From: JBFHRE01 sp036745195
GTDB lineage: Bacteria; Actinomycetota; Acidimicrobiia; Spongiisociales; ZC4RG35
Direction: 5' to 3'
NCBI GenBank assembly: GCA_036745195.1
Contig: DAIOGO010000030.1
Coordinates: forward strand, 1 to 21,943
Length of the DNA: 21,943 nt
Within the stretch, counting starts at the first letter, position 1. Every line of letters starts with the position of its first letter. The position numbers were made by a program, and so were the translations under genes. Under the pieces are notes generated by a model. The model was not told the DNA's origin, made no database searches, and was given only the letters and a program-made list of their open reading frames with translations. This document shows positions 15,731 to 21,943 of this stretch, in pieces.

Positions 15731-17107
15731 ATGGCATCGTTGTCAGAACGGGTCGCAGCCGCCAAAGCCGCCGAAGTATCGACATTCTCCGGAGCGCGCT
15801 CCGAGGCGGTGCAGGAGCTGCGCGGTCGTCTCCACTTCAAGGTGGTCGAGGAGCTCGGGCCCACCCTGTACGACCGGGGGATGAGTGACGCCGAACTCCG
15901 TCTCCGGGTCATGGAGATGCTCGAGTGGGCCGTCGACCAGGAGCAGAGCCTCCCCCTCACGGCCGCCGATCGCAAGCAACTCCTCAACGAGATCGCCTCC
16001 GACGTCCTCGGGTACGGGCCGATCGACCCCCTCCTCAACGATCCAGACGTGTCCGAGGTCATGGTCAACGGGCCGTACGACGTCTACGTCGAGCAGGGCG
16101 GGAAGCTGGTCAAGACCGACGTCCGTTTTGTCGACCAGGTTCACCTCCGTCGCATCATCGACAAGATCGTGGGCCAGGTCGGCCGGCGCGTCGACGAGGC
16201 CACCCCTCTGGTGGACGCCCGCCTCCCCGATGGCTCCCGGGTCAATGCGATCGTCCAGCCACTGGCGATCGGCGGCCCATTCCTCACGATTCGTAAGTTC
16301 TCGGTCGATCCCTACACCGAGGCCGACCTCATCCGCTTCGGGACGTTCACCCAGCGGGTGGCCGACTTCTTGCGGGCAACGGTCGTCGGCCGCCTCAACA
16401 TCGTGATCTCGGGCGGTACCGGTTCGGGCAAGACCACCACCCTCAACGTCATGTCCGGGTACCTGCCCACCGACGAGCGGATCATCACCGTCGAGGACGC
16501 CGCCGAACTGCAGCTCCATCAGGACCACGTCCTCAGCCTGGAGACCCGTCCCCCCAACATCGAGGGCAAGGGCGCCATCACCATTCGTGACCTCGTCAAG
16601 AACACCCTCCGTATGCGCCCCGATCGGATCGTGGTCGGTGAGTGTCGAGGCGGCGAGGCTCTGGACATGCTCCAGGCCATGAACACCGGCCATGACGGCT
16701 CGCTCACCACCATCCACGCCAACTCCCCGCGTGACACCCTGGCCCGGCTCGAGACCCTGGTGTTGATGGCCGGATTCGATCTTCCGGTGCGGGCGATCAG
16801 GGAGCAGGTGGCCTCCGCCATCGACCTCATCGTCCAGGTGACCCGTCTCAAGGACGGAAGCCGGCGCATCACCCACATCACCGAGGTGGAAGGCATGGAA
16901 GGGGAGATGATCACCCTTCAGGACATCTTCCTGTTCGACTACGGGATGGGGATGGACGAGAACGGCAAGTACCGCGGTCGCCTCAAGCCCACCGGGATCC
17001 GTCCCTCGTTCAGCGACAAGCTGCTCGACGTCGGCATCCGGCTCCCGGCCGACCTGTTCGAACCCGAGCCGTTCGCCCGGCGCGGCTCCGACATGGCAGT
17101 CCGGTGA
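15731..17107 (+). CDS. cpaF: CpaF/TadA pilus assembly ATPase
   Basis: This is the hexameric motor of the Tad system, in the type II/IV secretion ATPase family. The 458-residue protein has an N-terminal helical domain (DVLGYGPIDPLLNDPDVSEV, 91-110). The core has Walker A GGTGSGKT (228-235), the Asp box TVEDAAE, Walker B DRIVVGECRGGEA (298-310) and the His box TGHDGSLTTIHAN (319-331). Arginine in FLTIRKF before the Walker A site fits the family arginine fingers. It is soluble and would act at the inner face of the membrane on TadB and TadC. The start ATG is preceded by GAGAGGGA about ten bases upstream. It overlaps the next gene by four bases. Confidence 0.96.
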   Translation: MASLSERVAAAKAAEVSTFSGARSEAVQELRGRLHFKVVEELGPTLYDRGMSDAELRLRVMEMLEWAVDQEQSLPLTAADRKQLLNEIASDVLGYGPIDPLLNDPDVSEVMVNGPYDVYVEQGGKLVKTDVRFVDQVHLRRIIDKIVGQVGRRVDEATPLVDARLPDGSRVNAIVQPLAIGGPFLTIRKFSVDPYTEADLIRFGTFTQRVADFLRATVVGRLNIVISGGTGSGKTTTLNVMSGYLPTDERIITVEDAAELQLHQDHVLSLETRPPNIEGKGAITIRDLVKNTLRMRPDRIVVGECRGGEALDMLQAMNTGHDGSLTTIHANSPRDTLARLETLVLMAGFDLPVRAIREQVASAIDLIVQVTRLKDGSRRITHITEVEGMEGEMITLQDIFLFDYGMGMDENGKYRGRLKPTGIRPSFSDKLLDVGIRLPADLFEPEPFARRGSDMAVR

Positions 17108-19059
17108 TCATGCGTCGAATCGCAGGGATGACGCTGGCGCTGTTGGCGGTGTTGGGTCCGGCCGCCGGCGCTTTCGCCCAGTCGGCCGAGACGATCGCCA
17201 TCACCGACGTCAACACGACTCGGTACGACGAGGACGGCAAGGTGACGATGGTCGTGGAGTTCCGCAACATCGCCGCTGCCATCGACCTGTCGCAGGTCGG
17301 TGTGACCGTCAACGGACAACCGGTCCAGGGAGCCACCGTCGAGCGAATCGCCAACGAGGCCGTGCCGGTCGGTGTGGTGTTGCTGATCGACGCCAGCGGC
17401 TCGATGCAAGGTGGAGCGATCGAGGCGGCCAAAGCTGCCGCCAAGGGCTTCGTCGACTCGAAGCGTCCCGAGGATTTCATCGCCGTGGTCACCTTCGCAT
17501 CCCAGGTGACGGTGGTGTCGAACTTCTCGAATCGTTCGGACGACCTCAAACAACGAATCGACGGGATCGTCGCCGAGGGTGACACTGCACTCTACGACGG
17601 CGTGATCAAGGCAGCCGAGTTGTACGGCTCCAGCGACCAGATCCAGCGCAATCTGATCATTCTCAGCGACGGTGCCAACGACCTGGCGGGAAGCACGACG
17701 ACACTCCAGAACGCCCTGGACGCCATCTCCGCGGCCCGGGTGAGGACGTTCGGCGTTGCTCTGGAGTCGGCCGAGTTCAACCCGGCCGACGTCCAGGCGA
17801 TGGCCGAGGCGGGCAACGGGTTGTTCCTCTCCACCCCCGATCCGACTCAGTTGGACGGGTTGTACGGCCAGATCCGTCGTGAACTCGGCAACACGGTGGT
17901 GGTGCGATTCAACTCGCCGCTGTTCTCCCCCGGGGACGCCGAGTTCGGAGTCACCTACGGCGCGCTGGCCGCCACGGTGGGCGCCACGGTTCCCGGCTTC
18001 GTGACCACGACGACTGCCGGCGCGGCTCCCACCACCACCTTCCCGAGGCCACCCGGATCGGTGGTCGAGAACAACCTGCCGCTGCCCGCCTCGACCCTCC
18101 GCTGGCTGGCGGTGGGTGGCATCACCGCCACCATCGGCCTGTTCGCCTTCATCCTGCTCGGGGCCGTGGCCAACAACGAAGACGACAAGTTCGCCAAGCG
18201 ACTCTCGGCGTATGGCCGCCGCGGCCAGGGAGAGGAGAGGCGTTCGTTCCTCCAGCGGATTCCGTTGCTCGGGCGTTTCACCGCTGCCGCCGAGGAGGAA
18301 GTCCGCCGCCGGGGCCTGCTCGGAGCGGTCAACTCGACTCTGGAGCAAGGGAACATCCCGCTCTCGGCCGGTGAGGCCATCGCTGCCGGATTCGGTCTGG
18401 CCGGGGTGGTCGGCCTGGTCGTCGGCATCGTCACCCTCAACCCGCTCGGCGGAGTGATCGCCGCCGCTCTCATGGTGTTGCTCGTCTTCGGTGTCATCAA
18501 CTTCGTCGGCGGGAGAGAGAAGAAGAAGTTCGAGAAGCAACTCCCCGACACCTTGACCCTCACCTCGACGTCGCTCAGAGCCGGGTACTCCCTGCTCCAG
18601 GCCGTCGAAGCCGTCGCCCAGGAGGCCCCGCATCCCACCGCCCGGGAGTTCCAGCGGGCGATCGCCGAGGCCCGCCTGGGGCGGCCGGTGACCGAAGCCT
18701 TGAATGGGATCACCACCCGAACCCAGTCGAAAGACTTCGAGTGGGCGGTGCTGGCCATCGAGATCCAGCGAGAGGTGGGAGGAAACCTGGCGGAGGTGCT
18801 CCAGACCGTGGCCGACACCATGCTGGCTCGCAACCGCCTCAAGGGGGAGATCAGGGCTCTGACCGCCGAGGGTCGGATCTCGGCCTACGTGCTGGGGTCG
18901 CTCCCGTTCGCCCTGGGCGGGTTCCTGTGGGTGTCGAACCGCACCTATCTCGAGCCGCTGTTCGAAGAGACCGTCGGCCGAATCGCCGTCGGGATGGGTT
19001 TCGCCCTGATGGTGGCGGGTTGGTTGTGGCTGCGGAAGATCGTCAACATCGAGGTATGA
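17104..19059 (+). CDS. tadB: TadB platform protein fused to a secreted von Willebrand A domain
   Basis: The 651-residue protein is an unusual fusion. Residues 1-25 look like a signal peptide (hydrophobic core, AFA before Gln). A von Willebrand A domain follows (about 88-265) with an intact metal site: DASGS (96-100), Thr161 and Asp189 in LSDGAND. A Thr/Pro linker (300-320) leads to a membrane helix (333-355) and a cytoplasmic stretch. The TadB part begins near 400, with two membrane segments (425-467), a GspF/T2SSF domain (480-600: LPDTLTLTSTSLRAGYSLLQ, EIQREVGGNLAEVLQTVADT) and C-terminal helices. Classical TadB is about 300 residues and lacks the vWA half. The start is GTG 17104 (GTGA overlap with cpaF); ATG 17110 is the alternative. 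The vWA part should lie outside the membrane and bind a protein ligand, perhaps pilin or wall; this is inference. Confidence 0.9.
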   Translation: MIMRRIAGMTLALLAVLGPAAGAFAQSAETIAITDVNTTRYDEDGKVTMVVEFRNIAAAIDLSQVGVTVNGQPVQGATVERIANEAVPVGVVLLIDASGSMQGGAIEAAKAAAKGFVDSKRPEDFIAVVTFASQVTVVSNFSNRSDDLKQRIDGIVAEGDTALYDGVIKAAELYGSSDQIQRNLIILSDGANDLAGSTTTLQNALDAISAARVRTFGVALESAEFNPADVQAMAEAGNGLFLSTPDPTQLDGLYGQIRRELGNTVVVRFNSPLFSPGDAEFGVTYGALAATVGATVPGFVTTTTAGAAPTTTFPRPPGSVVENNLPLPASTLRWLAVGGITATIGLFAFILLGAVANNEDDKFAKRLSAYGRRGQGEERRSFLQRIPLLGRFTAAAEEEVRRRGLLGAVNSTLEQGNIPLSAGEAIAAGFGLAGVVGLVVGIVTLNPLGGVIAAALMVLLVFGVINFVGGREKKKFEKQLPDTLTLTSTSLRAGYSLLQAVEAVAQEAPHPTAREFQRAIAEARLGRPVTEALNGITTRTQSKDFEWAVLAIEIQREVGGNLAEVLQTVADTMLARNRLKGEIRALTAEGRISAYVLGSLPFALGGFLWVSNRTYLEPLFEETVGRIAVGMGFALMVAGWLWLRKIVNIEV

Positions 19060-19060
19060 G

Positions 19061-19981
19061 ATGAGCGCAATCCTGTTCCCGGTCGTGATGATCTTCATCT
19101 CGGTGTTCCTGCTGGCGGCATGGATCGGTTCGGCCGTCATCCGGGTGCAGAAGACCGCCCAAGACCGATTGGCGGTGTACGGGAGGGTTCCGATCTCGCG
19201 CGACGAGGAGCTGTCCAGGCCGTTTGCCGAGAGGGCCCTGGCTCCGGTGGTGCTCCGCTTCGGTAAGGCGCTGAACCGGTTCACCCCCACCGGCTATCTG
19301 GAGAAGACCCAGAAGAAACTGCTGCTGGCGGGCTCCCCCTCCGGGATCGACGCTCCGGCGTTCGTGGTGGTGAAGGTGATTCTGCTCGTGGTGATGGGCG
19401 GCCTCGGCATCGTCGCCCGTAACACCACGACCGGCGCGTCGCCACTCCTCCAATTGCTCGTGCTGTTCGGTCTTCCGCTGCTCGGCTTCTTCGGGCCGGA
19501 TGCCTGGCTGCGCCGCAAGATCGACGATCGGTCATTGGCCATGTTGCGGGCATTGCCCGACACCCTCGATCTCCTGGTCATCAGCGTCGAGGCCGGTCTC
19601 GGGTTCGATTCGGCTCTGCAACGGGTGGTGACCACCGTTCCCGGTCCTCTTTCCGAGGAGTTCTTCCGGATGTTGCAGGAGACCAGGGTTGGCGTGGCAC
19701 GGCGCGACGCCATGCGGCATCTGATTGAACGAACCGATCTCGATGAGTTGCGCTCCTTCCTGCTGGCGATGATGCAAGCCGAGGCGTTTGGTGTGGCCGT
19801 AGCCAGGGTTCTGCGGGTCCAGGCGGACGAGATGCGAGTGAAGCGCCGTCAGCGGGCCCAGGAGAAGGCGTTCGCAGCGCCGGTGAAGATCGTGTTCCCA
19901 CTGGTGTTCTGCATCTTCCCTTCGCTCTTCATCGTGTTGCTCGGTCCGGCCGGGATCAAGATCTCCGCGGCCTTCGGCTGA
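19061..19981 (+). CDS. tadC: TadC pilus assembly platform protein
   Basis: TadC pairs with TadB to form the inner-membrane platform turned by CpaF. The 306-residue protein has an N-terminal membrane helix (about 5-26), a charged cytoplasmic stretch and two helices near 102-150. A T2SSF domain follows (ALPDTLDLLVISVEAGLGFD, then TVPGPLSEEFFRML and AEAFGVAVARVLRVQADEMR), and then a final helix with PVKIVFPLVFCIFPSLFIVL. This order is standard for TadC. GAGG at 19051-19054, inside the end of tadB, provides the ribosome site. The ATG follows the tadB stop after one base, so expression is coupled. Confidence 0.94.
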   Translation: MSAILFPVVMIFISVFLLAAWIGSAVIRVQKTAQDRLAVYGRVPISRDEELSRPFAERALAPVVLRFGKALNRFTPTGYLEKTQKKLLLAGSPSGIDAPAFVVVKVILLVVMGGLGIVARNTTTGASPLLQLLVLFGLPLLGFFGPDAWLRRKIDDRSLAMLRALPDTLDLLVISVEAGLGFDSALQRVVTTVPGPLSEEFFRMLQETRVGVARRDAMRHLIERTDLDELRSFLLAMMQAEAFGVAVARVLRVQADEMRVKRRQRAQEKAFAAPVKIVFPLVFCIFPSLFIVLLGPAGIKISAAFG

Positions 19982-19985
19982 CCAG

Positions 19986-21329
19986 ATGGCGGAAGCCGCC
20001 GCCAAACGCTGGAGCCTGTGGAGCGTCGCCATCGCCGGGCTGGTGGGGATGGGGGCCACGGCGTTCAGGCAGAAGGTCAACGACAACTCCTTCCTCTGGC
20101 ACGTCCGGGCCGGTGACGCCCAGATCGATGCCGGGGCGGTCCTGACCACCGACCCCTTCACGTTCACGGCGCTGGGGCGGCCGTGGCGCACCCAATCGTG
20201 GCTGGCGGATCTGATCTACTCATGGCTCGACGAGCGGATCGGGCTCTATCAGGTTCCGTGGATCGTCTTTCTGTGCTGGCTCGTCTTCGTGGCGGGGGTG
20301 CTGGCGATCGTGCGAGGGTCGACGCGATCCACCTTTCACACCGCCATCGTCACCGCCATGACCGCCACGGTCACGATCGGCTTCTTCAACCCCCGACCGG
20401 TGGTGTTCTCGTTCGGTCTGCTCTGTCTGTTGATCCTGGCCGATCGAAGCCGGCCCTTGCGCTGGACGATTCCGTTCATCATGTGGATCTGGGTCTCGAT
20501 GCACGGTTCGTTCTTCATCGGGGCGGCCTATTTGGTGCTGCAGGCGATTCGGCATCGGGACAGGTTGCGAATACCGACGATCGCCGCAGCCGCCATTACC
20601 TCGCTCAGTTCTGCCCACGGATTGGGAGTGATCGGAATCCTCCTCAGTTTCGCCAAGGGGGGAGAGGCGCTCAAACTGATCCAGGAATGGGCGGTCCCCG
20701 ACTTTCTCAGTCTGCCCTTCATTTCCGTCCCGATTGCGCTGCTGTTGTTGATCGCGGCGGGAATAAGAGGATCGATCCGGAAGGCGGATCTGTGGCTGAT
20801 CACACCGTTCGTGCTCCTGGCTCTCGACGCCAATCGAACCGTCCCCGCCGCCTGGTTGGTGTTGTTGCCTTTGACCACCGCGGCGGCGATGTCGGTGATT
20901 CCCGACCTGGGCCATTCCCGCATTCCTCGGCTGGTCCCGCTGATGCTGGGCGCCGGCCTGATCGGAGGCCTCATCGTGGCCGCTCGCACCCCTGAGCTCG
21001 ATCCTGAGCGATTCCCGGTCGAGGCCAGCCTCCACCTGTCCGGAACCCGGCTGTTCTCGAATGACGGCACTGGGGGCTTCCTGGTGTACAGCCAGTGGCC
21101 CGACCGTTTGATCTACGTGGATGACCGGGCGGAGCTGCTCTACGAGGAGATCCCCGAGATGGTGGGGGTTCGGGGGGCAGGGCCCAAGTGGCAGGAGGTG
21201 TTCGAAAGACGAGGCTTCGACGAGGCGTTGGTGTCTACCGAGGATCCGATCGCAGGCGTTCTGCAACTCGTCGGGTGGAGGGAGACGTTCAGCGACGACC
21301 ACTGGATCGTGCTCATCCCACCCGCCTGA
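19986..21329 (+). CDS. Polytopic membrane protein with GT-C glycosyltransferase-like features
   Basis: The 447-residue protein has about ten hydrophobic segments and a soluble C-terminal part of about 120 residues. After the first helix, a conserved-looking loop reads NDNSFLWHVRAGDAQIDAG, then TTDPFTFTALGRPWRTQSWL. This is the arrangement of acidic and tryptophan residues found in the first outer loop of GT-C lipid-linked sugar transferases and their uncharacterised relatives. The tail (GGFLVYSQWPDRLIYVDDRAE) resembles the tail of the same uncharacterised group. It lies four bases after tadC, so it belongs to the pilus operon and may glycosylate pilin or another surface protein. The family assignment is from pattern memory, and the sugar and target are unknown. 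A non-enzymatic assembly role is also possible. Confidence 0.6.
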   Translation: MAEAAAKRWSLWSVAIAGLVGMGATAFRQKVNDNSFLWHVRAGDAQIDAGAVLTTDPFTFTALGRPWRTQSWLADLIYSWLDERIGLYQVPWIVFLCWLVFVAGVLAIVRGSTRSTFHTAIVTAMTATVTIGFFNPRPVVFSFGLLCLLILADRSRPLRWTIPFIMWIWVSMHGSFFIGAAYLVLQAIRHRDRLRIPTIAAAAITSLSSAHGLGVIGILLSFAKGGEALKLIQEWAVPDFLSLPFISVPIALLLLIAAGIRGSIRKADLWLITPFVLLALDANRTVPAAWLVLLPLTTAAAMSVIPDLGHSRIPRLVPLMLGAGLIGGLIVAARTPELDPERFPVEASLHLSGTRLFSNDGTGGFLVYSQWPDRLIYVDDRAELLYEEIPEMVGVRGAGPKWQEVFERRGFDEALVSTEDPIAGVLQLVGWRETFSDDHWIVLIPPA

Positions 21330-21368
21330 AGGGTCCGGTAGGAGTCCGATCCGCGTTGCAGCAGTGGA

Positions 21369-21389
21369 CGTCGGGAGAAGTGCCCGACG
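21369..21389 (+). terminator. Small hairpin after the tad operon
   Basis: CGTCGGG (21369-21375) pairs with CCCGACG (21383-21389) around a seven-base loop, 40 bases after the last operon stop. No T-run follows. It may assist the larger hairpin at 21412. Confidence 0.4.
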
Positions 21390-21411
21390 ACGCCGTTCCC
21401 CCGGACAACAA

Positions 21412-21446
21412 GAAGGAGGGTGGGAGCGACGCTCCCACCCTCCTTC
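21412..21446. terminator. Strong bidirectional terminator between tad operon and flp
   Basis: A perfect 17-base inverted repeat is centred on A21429 (21412-21428 with 21430-21446), GC-rich and with practically no loop beyond CGACG. It sits 18 bases beyond the minus-strand flp stop and 83 bases beyond the plus-strand operon stop. On the minus strand it is followed by a short T-rich stretch (TTGTTG), so it suits flp termination best. Confidence 0.85.
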
Positions 21447-21463
21447 GCTCGAATTGACCTCGT

Positions 21464-21643
21464 TCAGTTGCTGAGCGAAGCGGCGATGGTGCTGAAGGCG
21501 CTCGAGACCTTCTGACCGGCGATGGAAATCGCCACGATTGCGATGATGGCGATGAGCACGACCAGCAGGGCATACTCCACCATCGAGGCGCCCCGCTCAT
21601 CATCGTTGATGAAAGCGACGACTTTCGTCCAAAGAGCAAGCAT
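21464..21643 (-). CDS. flp: Flp-type prepilin
   Basis: This 59-residue protein is the pilus subunit. The leader (about 18 residues, MLALWTKVVAFINDDERG) ends in Gly, followed by ASMVEY, so Glu and Tyr lie at +5 and +6 after the Gly, as required for Tad prepilin peptidase cleavage. The mature part is about 41 residues, beginning with a hydrophobic helix (YALLVVLIAIIAIVAISIAG) and ending in FSTIAASLSN. GGAGG lies five bases before the ATG. It is transcribed towards the tad operon and is separated from it by a strong terminator, so it is expressed independently; this fits the high subunit demand. No peptidase gene is in view. Confidence 0.95.
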   Translation of the reverse strand: MLALWTKVVAFINDDERGASMVEYALLVVLIAIIAIVAISIAGQKVSSAFSTIAASLSN

Positions 21644-21678
21644 TGTGACCTCCTACGATTTTGCGGCTTGCCCGTAAC

Positions 21679-21684
21679 AACCTA
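21679..21684 (-). promoter_or_regulatory. Possible -10 box for flp
   Basis: On the minus strand TAGGTT matches TANNNT and lies about 35 bases before the flp start, leaving room for a short leader with the GGAGG site. No -35 box is evident. Besides this box and the hairpin at 21787, the gap between the two pilin genes shows nothing else. Confidence 0.3.
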
Positions 21685-21786
21685 ACTGGTTGCCGGATTC
21701 GTCCCATGGGACTCGAGACCTATTTGCCTCGGGCTCGGGAACAGGCCGGCGGGCGCACGAAGGGGAGCCCGGGAGCTGGGTCGCCC

Positions 21787-21826
21787 ATCGCGATGAAGCC
21801 GCCCGTGCGGGCGGCTTCATCGCGAT
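21787..21826 (-). terminator. Strong hairpin terminator after the second pilin gene
   Basis: A perfect 19-base inverted repeat (21787-21805 with 21808-21826) with a minimal TG centre lies 15 bases beyond the second pilin stop. It is GC-rich in the middle and has no T-run. It separates the transcripts of the two pilin genes. Confidence 0.8.
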
Positions 21827-21841
21827 CGATTCAGTGGCGAT

Positions 21842-21943
21842 TCAGTTGCTGAGCGAACCTGCGATGGTACTGAAGGCGCCCGACAGATTGGTGCCGAAGT
21901 TGGCGACTGCCAGGAACCCGACGATGGCGATCAATACCACCAG
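21842..21943 (-). CDS. flp: Flp-type prepilin, 5' part outside the window
   Basis: Only the last 33 codons and the stop are present. They encode a hydrophobic helix (LVVLIAIVGFLAVANFG) and a tail FSTIAGSLSN that differs from the neighbouring pilin's FSTIAASLSN by one residue. The leader and the cleavage site lie beyond the window end. The two genes are tandem paralogs from duplication, with the helix parts already diverged. The second gene may be an alternative or minor subunit. Confidence 0.88.
   Translation of the reverse strand: MVVLIAIVGFLAVANFGTNLSGAFSTIAGSLSN

Noticed and set aside
16939..19290. A 783-codon open frame on the minus strand opposite cpaF, tadB and tadC
   Set aside because: It is the mirror of high third-position GC in the plus-strand genes. 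Its product is a low-complexity Gly/Arg/Asp/His-rich sequence with no domain, while the plus strand encodes clear families.

Overview
The window reads as a chromosomal segment of a GC-rich actinobacterium. Support comes from the high third-position GC of every gene, frequent GTG starts, an rpsA product with four S1 repeats, a polA-rpsA neighbourhood, a monoderm-style Tad/Flp pilus set without a secretin, and TANNNT promoter boxes placed directly before start codons. An Acidimicrobiia-like lineage is my guess from the gene styles; it is not proven by the sequence.

Layout. 1-271: no gene; short heptamer repeat arrays (16-188) followed by a small hairpin. 278-1051: ccdA, a membrane thiol-disulfide carrier for cytochrome c maturation. 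1076-8416: tryptophan genes in two blocks, trpE and then trpC-trpF-trpB-trpA, separated by ygfZ (folate-dependent Fe-S protein) and a GH13 alpha-glucosidase. The last four trp genes overlap by 4 bases each and form one translationally coupled unit for anthranilate-to-tryptophan steps; trpD and trpG are not in the window. 8417-8745: a long imperfect inverted repeat with a G-rich apex, then tRNA-Leu(CAA) on the minus strand. 8746-11629: a small charged helical protein directly followed by polA. 11778-13298: rpsA with an acidic repeat-bearing N-terminus.

13299-13599: a 300-base gap that can fold into a branched RNA and serves as the probable leader of the next operon. 13600-21329: a tight Tad pilus operon on the plus strand: cpaB, cpaE/tadZ, cpaF/tadA, a tadB whose N-terminus is a secreted von Willebrand A domain, tadC, and a polytopic GT-C-like membrane protein. 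21464-21943: two Flp prepilin genes on the minus strand, the second cut by the window end, each followed by a strong hairpin terminator.

The most unusual content is the vWA-TadB fusion and the GT-C-like protein embedded in the pilus operon, together with the structured leader upstream. CpaF would power assembly, TadB and TadC form the membrane platform, CpaE positions the machine, and the Flp subunits are the substrate. TadE/F pseudopilins and the prepilin peptidase are not in the window.
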